Shown here piece by piece: positions 18,604-27,713 of a stretch of DNA of 64,000 bases. Every line of letters starts with the position of its first letter. Position 1 is the stretch's first letter. The notes beneath the pieces were generated by a model that was given only the letters and a program-made list of their open reading frames with translations, had not been told where the DNA came from and did no database searches. Origin of the DNA: Microbacterium immunditiarum (lineage in GTDB: Bacteria > Actinomycetota > Actinomycetes > Actinomycetales > Microbacteriaceae). The stretch spans positions 868,001 through 932,000 of the forward strand of contig NZ_JACCBV010000001.1 of the NCBI RefSeq assembly GCF_013409785.1, read 5' to 3'. Made by a program: the position numbers and the translations under genes.

Positions 18604-20070
18604 GTGATCACCATCACGTTCGACGCGAGCTGGTGGCTGATCATCGTCTTCGTCTTCGACCTCACGGTCCGCATCGCCGCGATCATCATCGTGCCGCGCA
18701 ACCGGCGCCCGACCGCCGCCATGGCGTGGCTGCTCGCGATCTACTTCATCCCGCTGATCGGCGTCTTCCTCTTCCTGCTCATCGGCACTCCGCGCCTCCC
18801 GCGCAAGCGCCGGCAGAAGCAGGATCGCATCAACGCGTACATCCGCGAGACGAGCGCGTCGCTCGAGTTCGGATCGCTGCGACCGGGTCAGCCGCAGTGG
18901 TTCACCTCGATGGTGACGCTCAACCGCAAGCTCGGGGCGCTGCCGGTCACCGGCGACAACGCCGCGCACCTCATCTCGGACTACCAGACGAGCCTCGACA
19001 CGATGGCGGCCGCCATCCGCGGCGCCGAGAAATACGTCCACGTCGAGTTCTACATCTTCCAGTCCGACGACTCGACCGAGACCCTCTTCGAGGCGATGGA
19101 GGAGGTGTGCGCGCGCGGCGTGACGGTCCGCGTGCTCCTCGACCACTGGGCGAACCGCGGCAAGCCGTTCTACAAGCGCACGCTCCAGCGCCTCGACCGC
19201 ATGGGCGCGCAGTGGCGCCTCATGCTCCCCGTGCAGCCGTTCAAGGGCAAGTACCAGCGCCCCGACCTGCGCAATCACCGCAAGCTTCTCGTCGTCGACG
19301 GCGCGGTCGCGTTCATGGGCTCGCAGAACGTCACCGACTCGACGTACAACCTCAAGAAGAACATCCGGCGAGGACTGCACTGGGTCGACCTCATGGTGCG
19401 GCTCGAGGGGCCGGTCGTGGCATCCGTCAACGCCGTGTTCCTGTCGGACTGGTACAGCGAGACCGACGAGGTGCTCACCGACGAGATCGACCTCTTCGAC
19501 GTGAAGGCCGGTCCCGGCGACCTCGACTGCCAGATCGTGCCGTCCGGGCCGGGGTTCGAGTTCGAGAACAACCTGCGCCTGTTCGCAGGGCTCATGTACT
19601 ACGCGCAGCGCAAGCTCATCATCGTGAGCCCGTACTTCGTGCCCGATGAGGCGCTGCTGCTCGCGATCACCACCGCGTGCCACCGCGGCCTCGACGTGCA
19701 GCTGTTCGTGTCGGAAGAGGGCGACCAGGCCATGGTCTACCACGCGCAGCGCAGCTACTACGAGACGCTGCTGCGCGCGGGCGTGCGCATCTGGATGTAC
19801 CGGAAGCCCTTCATCCTGCACTCGAAGTCCATGACGATCGACGACGAGGTGGCGATCATCGGGTCGAGCAACATGGACATGCGCTCCTTCGGTCTCAACA
19901 TGGAGATCTCGATGCTCGTGCGCGGCACCGAGTTCATCGACGAGATGCGCGGGGTCGAGCAGGAGTACCGAGAGCTCAGCCGCGAGCTCACGATCGAGGA
20001 GTGGGAGAAGCAGCCGCTGCGCTCGACAGTGCTCGACAACCTCGCGCGGCTGACCTCGGCGTTGCAGTGA
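18604..20070 (+). CDS. cls: cardiolipin synthase (PLD family)
   Basis: A 488-residue membrane enzyme making cardiolipin from phosphatidylglycerol, or from CDP-diacylglycerol plus PG. Two N-terminal transmembrane helices (about residues 9-28 and 38-60) are followed by two phospholipase D motifs. HKD 1 is NHRKLLVVDGAVAFMGSQN and HKD 2 is LHSKSMTIDDEVAIIGSSNM. Both have the full HxKxxxxD set. AAGGGGGA lies before the GTG start. Confidence 0.94.
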   Translation: MITITFDASWWLIIVFVFDLTVRIAAIIIVPRNRRPTAAMAWLLAIYFIPLIGVFLFLLIGTPRLPRKRRQKQDRINAYIRETSASLEFGSLRPGQPQWFTSMVTLNRKLGALPVTGDNAAHLISDYQTSLDTMAAAIRGAEKYVHVEFYIFQSDDSTETLFEAMEEVCARGVTVRVLLDHWANRGKPFYKRTLQRLDRMGAQWRLMLPVQPFKGKYQRPDLRNHRKLLVVDGAVAFMGSQNVTDSTYNLKKNIRRGLHWVDLMVRLEGPVVASVNAVFLSDWYSETDEVLTDEIDLFDVKAGPGDLDCQIVPSGPGFEFENNLRLFAGLMYYAQRKLIIVSPYFVPDEALLLAITTACHRGLDVQLFVSEEGDQAMVYHAQRSYYETLLRAGVRIWMYRKPFILHSKSMTIDDEVAIIGSSNMDMRSFGLNMEISMLVRGTEFIDEMRGVEQEYRELSRELTIEEWEKQPLRSTVLDNLARLTSALQ

Positions 20071-20132
20071 TCGTCCGTTTCCGCGTTATCGAGCCGTGAC
20101 CGGACTCCCTGGCGGCGCTCGGCCCGCTCCGG

Positions 20133-20138
20133 GATGAT
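20133..20138 (+). promoter_or_regulatory. -10-like box before the lipoprotein gene
   Basis: GATGAT ends 6 bases before the ATG and no Shine-Dalgarno is present. It is a weaker version of the leaderless pattern. Confidence 0.25.
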
Positions 20139-20144
20139 CGAGGC

Positions 20145-20885
20145 ATGTCGACGACTCGCCGAGTGACCCTCGCCTCCGCCGCCCTGCTCTTCGCCGCCCT
20201 GCTCGGAGGATGCGCCACGAACCCCGGGACCGCGACGCCCACGCCCGTCGACGACTCGACGGTCGAGTCGCCGGACGACGGCTCGGGGTCGGATGCCGAC
20301 GTCAAGGCCGCGTGGCTCGACGGCGGTCGCATGGTCGGGATCGTCACCCAGGGCTCCTCGACGTGTGTGCCGGTGGCCGACGACGTCGAGTTGGCGGACG
20401 GCGTGCTGACCGTGACCCTCGTCGTCCCCGGAGACCGCGCCAAGCCCTGCACGCGCGACCTCGTTCCTCGCGTGACGCTCGTCGGCCTGCCCGAGCCCGT
20501 CGATCCGTCGGAAGACCTCCGCATCGTCGTGAACGGCGACGGCTTCGAGGAGGACACCGACCTCGACGGCGTCGACCTGCCCACGCCCGAGGGCCCGACC
20601 GATTACCTGCCGACCGCGGGGTGGACCGACGACGACGGCCAGTTCGTGATCCTGTCGTGGGGCTCGTCGTCGTGCGTGCCCGTCATCGAGGACGTCGCCG
20701 CGACCGGCGAGGCCGAGGTCACCGTGACGTTCCAGGAGCCGCCGGCCGACCAGGTCTGCACGATGGACATCGCGCCGCGCGGCACCGTGGCCCTGGTCGA
20801 GGGCCTCGATGACGACTCGGATGTCGAGCTCGTCCTCACCGGGGGAGCGGAGTTCGACAACATCCGCATCCCGATCGTCGGCTGA
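20145..20885 (+). CDS. lipoprotein with two tandem Cys-pair domains
   Basis: A 246-residue protein. The signal with lipobox LGGC at about residues 20-23 predicts a lipid-anchored surface protein. After an acidic linker two related domains of about 80 residues follow. Domain 1 has WLDGGRMVGIVTQGSSTCVPV, later PCTRDLVPR. Domain 2 has WTDDDGQFVILSWGSSSCVPV (broken here before V), later VCTMDIAPR. Each domain therefore has one conserved Cys pair, probably a disulfide. No known function recognised. It converges on the next gene with one base between them. Confidence 0.75.
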   Translation: MSTTRRVTLASAALLFAALLGGCATNPGTATPTPVDDSTVESPDDGSGSDADVKAAWLDGGRMVGIVTQGSSTCVPVADDVELADGVLTVTLVVPGDRAKPCTRDLVPRVTLVGLPEPVDPSEDLRIVVNGDGFEEDTDLDGVDLPTPEGPTDYLPTAGWTDDDGQFVILSWGSSSCVPVIEDVAATGEAEVTVTFQEPPADQVCTMDIAPRGTVALVEGLDDDSDVELVLTGGAEFDNIRIPIVG

Positions 20886-20886
20886 C

Positions 20887-21813
20887 TCAGCGGGGTTGCG
20901 GCGTGTCGCCGATCAGGATGATGACGCCGTTGTCCCCTCCCCACCAGAACCCGAGGCGCTGGCCGGGACTCATCTCCTCGGGGCGTTCGTCGTCGGGGAT
21001 CCACGCGTAGGGTACGGGCGCGACGAGCGCGCTCTGCTCTCGCAGCACCGCCGGCACGCAGCGTCCTCTGGCCCGGTCCTCGCGTTCGATGACGATGCAG
21101 TGCTCGCGCTGGACGGCTCCTTGGGCGCCCGCGATCCAGACGTTCCACCCGTAATACTCGCCGAGCGGCTCGACCCACTCGACGGTGCCGCTCGAGGGGA
21201 TCGGCGGAGCTTCGGAATCGGGAAGATCGACGAAGCTGCCGAACGAGCCGTCGAGGGGGATCCGCAGCAGGACCGTCGAAGTGAGGTCCCGCGTGAACGA
21301 GTACGCCTCGGGCGCATCGACGTAATCGACCTCACCGGTCGGACCGGCGCCGCGCAGCGCGTTCTGCACGAACGTCGACGCGACGACCGCGGCCCCGACG
21401 ACGATGACCGCGATCCCCGCGACGACGAGCGTGCGGCGACGGCTCCACTTCGATCGGGTCGCGGTGCCTGCGGGGTCGCCGGTGGGCGATGCGGATGCTC
21501 CGCCTCCACCGTCGCCCGGACGTGTCACCTCCGTCGCCGACGGTTCCGCGGGACGGGCGAGCACCCGCACACCCGCGGCCGCGCCGGCGTCGGACGGGTT
21601 CGGCACGTCATCGCGGACGGCGGACCCGCCGCCTCCCGACGCGGACCCGGGCGCGCCATCCCCAGCACCGGATGCGACCGGCGCATGCTCCGCGCGCACG
21701 CGGTCCTCGAGCTCGACGAGGCGTGCGAGCTCCTTCGCTTCGAGGGTCTCGGCCGAGGGGCCGTACGCCCGGCGCCTCAGCGCGTCGAGCTCGGCCCGGT
21801 CGGCGGCATCCAT
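20887..21813 (-). CDS. single-pass membrane protein, unknown
   Basis: A 308-residue protein. ATG at 21811-21813 has GGGGAGC 6 bases upstream. The N-terminal 120 residues are cytoplasmic: an Ala/Glu/Arg-rich helix (DRAELDALRRRAYGPSAETL) and a Gly/Ser/Pro linker. One transmembrane helix lies at about residues 128-150 (TLVVAGIAVIVVGAAVVAS). The remaining 155 residues are extracytoplasmic with two Cys (HCIVIE and GRCVP) and Trp-rich phrases. I do not recognise the family. It starts one base after the upstream acetyltransferase and is probably co-transcribed with it. Confidence 0.7.
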   Translation of the reverse strand: MDAADRAELDALRRRAYGPSAETLEAKELARLVELEDRVRAEHAPVASGAGDGAPGSASGGGGSAVRDDVPNPSDAGAAAGVRVLARPAEPSATEVTRPGDGGGGASASPTGDPAGTATRSKWSRRRTLVVAGIAVIVVGAAVVASTFVQNALRGAGPTGEVDYVDAPEAYSFTRDLTSTVLLRIPLDGSFGSFVDLPDSEAPPIPSSGTVEWVEPLGEYYGWNVWIAGAQGAVQREHCIVIEREDRARGRCVPAVLREQSALVAPVPYAWIPDDERPEEMSPGQRLGFWWGGDNGVIILIGDTPQPR

Positions 21814-21814
21814 A

Positions 21815-22303
21815 TCATCGCTCCCCGCTCCGGCCGTTGAGCGGCTTGCGGAGGAAGACCTGCTCGATGCCGTCGTCACCCGGCACGCGCTGCGACTCGC
21901 GATACCCCTCGCGCCGATACAGCCGGAGATTCGCCTCGCTGAGCGACCCGGTGAACAGCTCGGCGACGGCGGCGCCGGCATCCGTTCCCCTCCGCTCGAC
22001 CGCCGTGAGCAGCCGCGAGCCGATGCCCTCTCCTTGCACGTCCGGCGCGATCACGAGACGGCCTACGAGCAGCAGGTCGCCGTCGCGCTGCGCCCGCACG
22101 GCTCCGACCATGCGAGAACCGAGGTGTGCGACGCAGCCGAGGTTCTCGCGCAGCTCGGCCTCGAGCGATTCGAGCGTCTGCGTGAGGGCGGGAAGCGACG
22201 GCGTGCCGTAGATCAGCGCCTCCTGCACGAAGGCGGCGCGCTGGAGCGTGAGCACCTCGCCCGCGTCTTCGGTGCGGATCTCGCGGATCGTGACGTCGGC
22301 CAC
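21815..22303 (-). CDS. GNAT-family N-acetyltransferase
   Basis: A 162-residue protein with the GNAT acetyl-CoA motif LVIAPDVQGEGIGSRLL (Q/RxxGxG/A) at about residues 83-99 and the later SEANLRLYRREGY strand and helix. The substrate cannot be told from the sequence. It is divergent from rlmN and first in a two-gene leftward unit. Confidence 0.88.
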   Translation of the reverse strand: MADVTIREIRTEDAGEVLTLQRAAFVQEALIYGTPSLPALTQTLESLEAELRENLGCVAHLGSRMVGAVRAQRDGDLLLVGRLVIAPDVQGEGIGSRLLTAVERRGTDAGAAVAELFTGSLSEANLRLYRREGYRESQRVPGDDGIEQVFLRKPLNGRSGER

Positions 22304-22320
22304 CTTCTCACGGTAGACCC

Positions 22321-22360
22321 GGTGGGGCGCGTGCGGGAGAGCGCCCGCGTCCGCCCCACC
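22321..22360. repeat. strong hairpin in the GNAT / rlmN divergent spacer
   Basis: The outer arms GGTGGGGCG (22321-22329) and CGCCCCACC (22352-22360) are perfect complements, and an inner GCGGG/CCCGC stem encloses AGAGCG. It sits within 20-40 bases of both start codons, so it lies in or next to both promoters. Confidence 0.5.
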
Positions 22361-22383
22361 AGGCTTCCCGCAGGCGCGTCGCC

Positions 22384-22389
22384 TACCCT
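22384..22389 (+). promoter_or_regulatory. -10 box of a probable leaderless rlmN promoter
   Basis: TACCCT ends 6 bases before the rlmN ATG, with no ribosome site. Confidence 0.4.
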
Positions 22390-22395
22390 TGAGCC

Positions 22396-23667
22396 ATGAC
22401 CTCGTCGCGCCCGCCTGTCCGTGAGACGCGTCCGGCGACCCCGCGGGTGCGAGACACCGCGCAGGTGCGCCCCGCGACCGAGGGGTGGACGCAGAAGAAG
22501 GACGCCGAGGGGCGCCCGTTGCTGCAGTTCGCGAGCCCCAAGCGCGGCAAGCCGCCCGTGCACCTCGCCGACCTCACGCCTGTGGAGCGCGTCTCGAAGG
22601 TGAAGGAGCTCGGCATGCCCGGGTTCCGCGCGAAGCAGCTCGAGAAGCACTACTTCCACCACTGGACGCACGACCCCGCCGAGATGACCGATCTGCCGGC
22701 CGCCGGCCGCGACGAGTTCGTCCACGGCATGCTGCCGCCCCTGCTCACCGAGGTGCGGCGGCTCGAGACCGACCGCGGCGACACCATCAAGTTCCTGTGG
22801 AAGCTGCACGACGGAGCGCTCGTCGAGTCGGTGCTCATGCGCTATCCGGGGCGCATCACGCTGTGCGTGTCGTCGCAGGCCGGATGCGGCATGAACTGTC
22901 CCTTCTGCGCGACGGGCCAGGCCGGGCTCACGCGCAACATGTCGGCCGCCGAGATCGTCGAGCAGGTCGTCCGCGCGAACCGCCTCATCGCCGACGGGGG
23001 ATTGGGCGACCCACGCCGGGTCGGCCACGAGGGCGAGCGCGTCACCAACATCGTGTTCATGGGCATGGGCGAACCCCTCGCGAACTACGCGCGCCTCATG
23101 CAGGCCGTGCGGGTCATGGTCGACAAGGAGCACGGCCTGGGCATGAGCGCTCGCGGCATCACGGTGTCGACCGTCGGCCTCGTGCCCGCGATCACGAAGC
23201 TCGCGCACGAGGACATCCCCGTGACCTTCGCCCTGTCCCTGCACGCGCCCGACGACCAGCTGCGCGACGAGCTCATTCCGGTGAACTCGCGCTGGAAGGT
23301 CGACGAGGCCCTCGACGCCGCGCGTGCGTACTTCGAGAAGACCGGGCGCCGCGTCTCGATCGAGTACGCGCTCATCAAGGACATGAACGACCACGCGTGG
23401 CGCGCCGACCTCCTCGCCGAGAAGCTCAACTCACGCGGCCGCGGGTGGGTGCACGTGAACCCGATCCCGCTCAACCCGACGCCCGGCTCGATCTGGACCG
23501 CGTCGGAGCGCGACGTGCAGGACGAGTTCGTCCGCCGCCTCAACGACGCCGGGATCCCGACGACGCTGCGCGACACACGCGGCAAGGAGATCGACGGGGC
23601 GTGCGGCCAGCTCGTCGCCACCGAGGAGGACCAGGCGGTCGCCGCGGCGACGCCCCTCGAAACGTGA
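22396..23667 (+). CDS. rlmN: 23S rRNA (A2503-C2)/tRNA (A37-C2) methyltransferase
   Basis: A 423-residue radical-SAM enzyme that methylates A2503 of 23S rRNA and A37 of some tRNAs. The cluster motif [11 protein letters not shown] (CxxxCxxC) is at about residues 160-170, and [11 protein letters not shown] and [11 protein letters not shown] follow in order. The C-terminal catalytic Cys is in the segment [11 protein letters not shown]. The N-terminal 45 residues are a poorly conserved, charged extension. It is probably leaderless. Confidence 0.96.
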   Translation: MTSSRPPVRETRPATPRVRDTAQVRPATEGWTQKKDAEGRPLLQFASPKRGKPPVHLADLTPVERVSKVKELGMPGFRAKQLEKHYFHHWTHDPAEMTDLPAAGRDEFVHGMLPPLLTEVRRLETDRGDTIKFLWKLHDGALVESVLMRYPGRITLCVSSQAGCGMNCPFCATGQAGLTRNMSAAEIVEQVVRANRLIADGGLGDPRRVGHEGERVTNIVFMGMGEPLANYARLMQAVRVMVDKEHGLGMSARGITVSTVGLVPAITKLAHEDIPVTFALSLHAPDDQLRDELIPVNSRWKVDEALDAARAYFEKTGRRVSIEYALIKDMNDHAWRADLLAEKLNSRGRGWVHVNPIPLNPTPGSIWTASERDVQDEFVRRLNDAGIPTTLRDTRGKEIDGACGQLVATEEDQAVAAATPLET

Positions 23668-23673
23668 CGTGAC

Positions 23674-23704
23674 TCGCGGGATGCTGCCGCTGGGGCATCC
23701 GCGA
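23674..23704 (+). terminator. terminator after rlmN
   Basis: TCGCGGGATGC and GCATCCGCGA pair with a single bulge around a 10-base loop, and AATCGTTTCG follows. It is another hairpin built on a GGATGC/GCATCC pair. The following 23705-23838 spacer must hold the exporter promoter; a short GCCCCGC/GCGGGGC repeat is visible there but no clear -35/-10 pair. Confidence 0.55.
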
Positions 23705-23838
23705 AGGAATCGTTTCGCCCTCGGTGAACGCGCCTGATGAATGTCGGTGGTGCGTGCGAAGGTGGTTCCCGCATCCCTTCCAGACAGTGCCCCGCCCGCG
23801 GGGCTTCGTCGTGTTCCTCGCCGCCTCCGGGAGTCATC

Positions 23839-25572
23839 GTGCTGGCCAAGCTCCTCGTCCGCTATCTCAAGCCTTCCGGGTGGCTGCTGCTCGGCGTGCT
23901 GCTGTTCCAATTCGCGGCGGCGCTCGCGATGCTCTACCTCCCGAGCCTCAACGCCGACATCATCGACAACGGCCTGTCGCGCGGCGACACCGACTACATC
24001 TGGCGCACCGGGACGCTCATGCTCACGGTGTCGCTCGGCCAGATCGTCGCGTCGATCATCGCGACGTACTTCGCGGCGAAGGCCGCGATGCGCGCGGGTC
24101 GTGACATGCGCGACGACATCTTCGCGCGGGTGTCCGGCTTCTCCGAGCGCGAGGTCACCGGCTTCGGTGCGGGCTCGCTCATCACGCGCAACACGAACGA
24201 CGTGCAGCAGGTGCAGATGCTGGCGATGATGTCGGCGACGTTCCTCGTCTCGGCGCCGCTGCTCGCGATCGGCGGCATCATCCTCGCGATCGAGCAGAGC
24301 ATCAGCCTCTCGTGGATCATCGCCGTCGCCGTGCCGGTGCTGCTCGTCGTCGCCGCGCTCATCATCGCCCGAATGGTGCCGCTGTTCCGCAGCTACCAGG
24401 GCAAGCTCGACGCGGTCAACCGCGTGATGCGCGAGCAGCTGACGGGCATCCGCGTCATCCGCGCGTTCGTGCGCGAGCCGATCGAAGAGGAGCGGTTCCG
24501 CGAGGCGAACACCGACATCATGGTCGTCGGCCGCAAGGTCGGCTCGCTCTTCGTCGTGCTGTTCCCGGCCGTGATGCTCATCCTCAACGTGACCGTGGTC
24601 GGAGTCATCTGGTTCGGCGGCATCCAGGTCGACGCGGGCGAGGTCCAGATCGGCACGCTCTTCGCGTTCATGCAGTACGTCATGATCATCCTGTCCGGCG
24701 TCATGATGGCGAGCTTCATGACGCTGATGATCCCGCGCGCGTCCGTCTCGGCCGAGCGCATCGGCGAGGTGCTCGAGGTGAAGTCGACGCTCGAGCGCCC
24801 GGCGGACGGCGTAGCTGAGCTGCCCGAGCCGGGCTCGGTCGAGTTCCGCGACGTGACATTCACGTATCCCGGAGCCGAGCACCCGATCCTGTCGGACGTC
24901 AGCTTCAGCGCCGCGCCCGGTGAGACGGTCGCGATCGTCGGCTCGACGGGCGCCGGAAAGACGACGCTCGTCTCGCTCATGCCGCGCCTGTTCGACGTCA
25001 CGGGCGGCGCCGTCCTCGTCGGCGGCGTCGACGTGCGGCGCGCCGACCTCGACGCGCTCTGGAGCACGATCGGCCTCGTGCCGCAGCGTCCGTTCCTCTT
25101 CTCGGGGACCATCGCGACGAACCTCCGGTTCGGTCGCGAGGACGCGACGGATGCCGAGCTGTGGCGCGCGCTCGAGATCGCGCAGGCGAGCGACTTCGTG
25201 AGCCAGATGGAGGGCGGGCTTGACGCGCGCATCGCGCAGGGCGGCACGAACGTGTCGGGCGGCCAGCGCCAGCGGCTCGCGATCGCCCGGGCGATCGTGC
25301 ACGACCCGCATGTGCTCGTGTTCGACGACTCGTTCTCGGCCCTCGACCTCACGACCGACGCGAGGTTGAGGCAAGCACTGTGGAGAGAGCTGCCCGACGT
25401 CACCAAGATCGTGGTCGCGCAGCGCGTCTCGACGATCATCGATGCCGATCGCATCGTCGTGCTCGACGACGGCGGCGTGGTCGGGCTCGGCACGCACGAG
25501 GAGCTCCTCGAAACGTGCCGGACCTACCAGGAGATCGTCGAATCCCAGCTCGGAGTGGAGGCGGCTCGATGA
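23839..25572 (+). CDS. heterodimeric ABC exporter, subunit with degenerate ATPase site
   Basis: A 577-residue half-transporter: six transmembrane helices (residues 1-310) and an ABC ATPase. GTG at 23839 is chosen because GGGAG lies 6 bases upstream and the frame before it lacks transporter sequence. Walker A is GSTGAGKT and the signature NVSGGQRQRL is canonical. Walker B ends VFDDSFSALD, so the catalytic Glu is Asp, and the H-loop reads VVAQRVST with Gln for His. These changes are typical of the non-catalytic partner of TM287/288-like exporters. It is coupled to the next gene by ATGA. Substrate unknown, probably a drug or lipid. Confidence 0.88.
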   Translation: MLAKLLVRYLKPSGWLLLGVLLFQFAAALAMLYLPSLNADIIDNGLSRGDTDYIWRTGTLMLTVSLGQIVASIIATYFAAKAAMRAGRDMRDDIFARVSGFSEREVTGFGAGSLITRNTNDVQQVQMLAMMSATFLVSAPLLAIGGIILAIEQSISLSWIIAVAVPVLLVVAALIIARMVPLFRSYQGKLDAVNRVMREQLTGIRVIRAFVREPIEEERFREANTDIMVVGRKVGSLFVVLFPAVMLILNVTVVGVIWFGGIQVDAGEVQIGTLFAFMQYVMIILSGVMMASFMTLMIPRASVSAERIGEVLEVKSTLERPADGVAELPEPGSVEFRDVTFTYPGAEHPILSDVSFSAAPGETVAIVGSTGAGKTTLVSLMPRLFDVTGGAVLVGGVDVRRADLDALWSTIGLVPQRPFLFSGTIATNLRFGREDATDAELWRALEIAQASDFVSQMEGGLDARIAQGGTNVSGGQRQRLAIARAIVHDPHVLVFDDSFSALDLTTDARLRQALWRELPDVTKIVVAQRVSTIIDADRIVVLDDGGVVGLGTHEELLETCRTYQEIVESQLGVEAAR

Positions 25573-27665
25573 GCACCGACAAGACAGCCACCCGCCGCGG
25601 CCGCCGCGCCGAGCGCGAGCACAGCGAAGAGGAGAAGCTCGAGCTCGAGCTCGCCGAGCAGGCGCGCCTCGCCGCCGACGACTGGAGCGGCGGCGTCGCG
25701 CCCGGCAAGGCCGCGCATTTCTGGCCCTCGTTCCGCCGGCTCCTCGGCCTGCTGAAGCCGCACGCCGTCGCCTTCGTCTTCGTGTCGATCCTCGGCGCGC
25801 TCGGCGTCGTGCTCGCCGTGCTCTCGCCCAAGGTGCTCGGCGAGGCGACGAACATCCTCTTCGAGGGCGTCGTGTCGTCGATGGCTCCCGCCGGTGCGAC
25901 GAAGGAGCAGGTCGTCCAGGGCCTCATCGACGCCGGGCAGCAGGATCTCGCGAACATCGTCTCGGCGATGCAGAACTTCGTGCCGGGGGCCGGTGTGAAC
26001 TTCCTCGCGCTGAGCCGCGTGCTGCTGCTCGTGCTCGTGCTGTACTTCGCGTCGTCACTGCTGATGTGGCTGCAGGGCTACGTCATCAACGTCATCATGG
26101 TGCGCACGATGTGGCGCCTGCGCGAGCAGGTCGAGGCGAAGGTCAACAGCCTCCCGCTGCGCTACTTCGACCGCGTGCAGCGCGGCGAGGTCATCTCGCG
26201 TGTGACGAACGACATCGACAACATCACGCAGATGATGCAGCAGTCGCTGTCCGGCGCGCTCACGAGTGTGCTGACCGTCGTGGGCGTGCTCATCATGATG
26301 CTGTCCATCTCGTGGCAGCTCACGCTGGTCGTGCTCGTGAGCTTCCCGCTCATGGGCATCCTGTTCGGCGTGATCGGCCCGCGCTCTCAGAAGGCGTTCG
26401 GCATCCAGTGGCGCAAGGTCGGCCGCCTCAACGCGCGCGTCGAGGAGTCGTTCTCGGGCCACGCGCTCGTCAAGGTGTTCGGCCGCGAGCAGGCCGCGCG
26501 CGAGGCGTTCCGCGCCGAGAACGAGGAGCTCTACCAGGCTTCGTTCAAGGCGCAGTTCCTCGCGAACATCATGCAGCCCGCGATGATGTTCATCGGCAAC
26601 CTCACGTACGTCGGCATCGCCGTGTTCGGCGCGCTCATGGTCGCCGGCGGCCAGCTGCGACTCGGCGACGTCCAGGCGTTCATCCAGTACTCGCAGCAGT
26701 TCACGCAGCCGCTCGCCCAGCTCGGCGGCATGGCCGCCGTCGTCCAGTCGGGCACGGCCTCGGCCGAGCGCGTCTTCCAGTTCCTCGACGAGGGCGAGCA
26801 GGAGCCCGACGCCGCCGACGCCCCCGCGCCGGCGGAGGGCGACGGGACGATCGAGTTCCAGGACGTCGCGTTCTCGTACTCGCCGGACCGCCCGCTCATC
26901 CACGACCTTTCGTTCCGGGTCGAGCCGGGGCAGACGGTCGCGATCGTGGGCCCGACCGGCGCCGGCAAGACGACGCTCGTGAATCTCATCATGCGGTTCT
27001 ACGAGCTCGACAGCGGCCGCATCCTCCTCAACGGACAGGACATCGCCGAGCTCGCGCGCCGCGACATCCGCGCGAAGACCGGTATGGTGCTGCAGGACCC
27101 GTGGCTGTTCGCGGGCACGATCCGCGAGAACATCCGCTACGGCCGCGCCGACGCCACCGAGGAGGAGATCCTCGAGGCGGCCCGTGCGACGTACGTCGAC
27201 CGGTTCGTGCACTCGCTGCCCGACGGGTACGAGACCGTCCTCGACGAGGACGCGTCGAACATCTCGGCCGGCGAGCGGCAGCTCATCACGATCGCACGCG
27301 CGTTCGTCGCGCAGCCGTCCGTGCTGATCCTCGACGAGGCGACCAGCTCCGTCGACACGCGCACCGAGCTCCTGCTACAGCACGCGATGGCGGCGCTGCG
27401 GAAGGGTCGCACCTCGTTCGTGATCGCGCACCGCCTCTCGACGATCCGCGACGCGGACCTCATCCTCGTGATGGAGAACGGCGGCATCGTCGAGCAGGGC
27501 ACGCACGACGAGCTCATCGCCGCCGAGGGCGCCTACTACCGGCTCTACAACTCGCAGTTCGAGCAGGCCGCGATCGACCTCGACGAGGAGTTCCGCGTCG
27601 AGGCGGAAGAGGCGGCCGCCCGCGCCGAGGGCGAGCCGGCCGACGAGACCGCACCGGTCACCTGA
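25569..27665 (+). CDS. heterodimeric ABC exporter, catalytic subunit
   Basis: A 698-residue half-transporter with a charged N-terminal extension (about 55 residues), six transmembrane helices with a long loop between the first two, and an ABC ATPase. Walker A GPTGAGKT, Walker B LILDEATSSVD (Glu present) and H-loop VIAHRLSTI (His present) are intact. The signature is NISAGERQL rather than LSGGQ, the form that pairs with the degenerate site of its partner. Together the two genes therefore have one consensus and one degenerate ATP site. The C-terminus is acidic. A perfect-stem terminator follows. Confidence 0.9.
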   Translation: MSTDKTATRRGRRAEREHSEEEKLELELAEQARLAADDWSGGVAPGKAAHFWPSFRRLLGLLKPHAVAFVFVSILGALGVVLAVLSPKVLGEATNILFEGVVSSMAPAGATKEQVVQGLIDAGQQDLANIVSAMQNFVPGAGVNFLALSRVLLLVLVLYFASSLLMWLQGYVINVIMVRTMWRLREQVEAKVNSLPLRYFDRVQRGEVISRVTNDIDNITQMMQQSLSGALTSVLTVVGVLIMMLSISWQLTLVVLVSFPLMGILFGVIGPRSQKAFGIQWRKVGRLNARVEESFSGHALVKVFGREQAAREAFRAENEELYQASFKAQFLANIMQPAMMFIGNLTYVGIAVFGALMVAGGQLRLGDVQAFIQYSQQFTQPLAQLGGMAAVVQSGTASAERVFQFLDEGEQEPDAADAPAPAEGDGTIEFQDVAFSYSPDRPLIHDLSFRVEPGQTVAIVGPTGAGKTTLVNLIMRFYELDSGRILLNGQDIAELARRDIRAKTGMVLQDPWLFAGTIRENIRYGRADATEEEILEAARATYVDRFVHSLPDGYETVLDEDASNISAGERQLITIARAFVAQPSVLILDEATSSVDTRTELLLQHAMAALRKGRTSFVIAHRLSTIRDADLILVMENGGIVEQGTHDELIAAEGAYYRLYNSQFEQAAIDLDEEFRVEAEEAAARAEGEPADETAPVT

Positions 27666-27671
27666 CTCCGT

Positions 27672-27703
27672 CGGCGGTGGGTCTGCCATGAGGCCCACCG
27701 CCG
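27672..27703. terminator. bidirectional terminator
   Basis: CGGCGGTGGG and CCCACCGCCG form a perfect 10-bp stem around a 12-base loop, between the exporter operon and the converging regulator gene. Confidence 0.6.
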
Positions 27704-27713
27704 GTGTCGGCTC

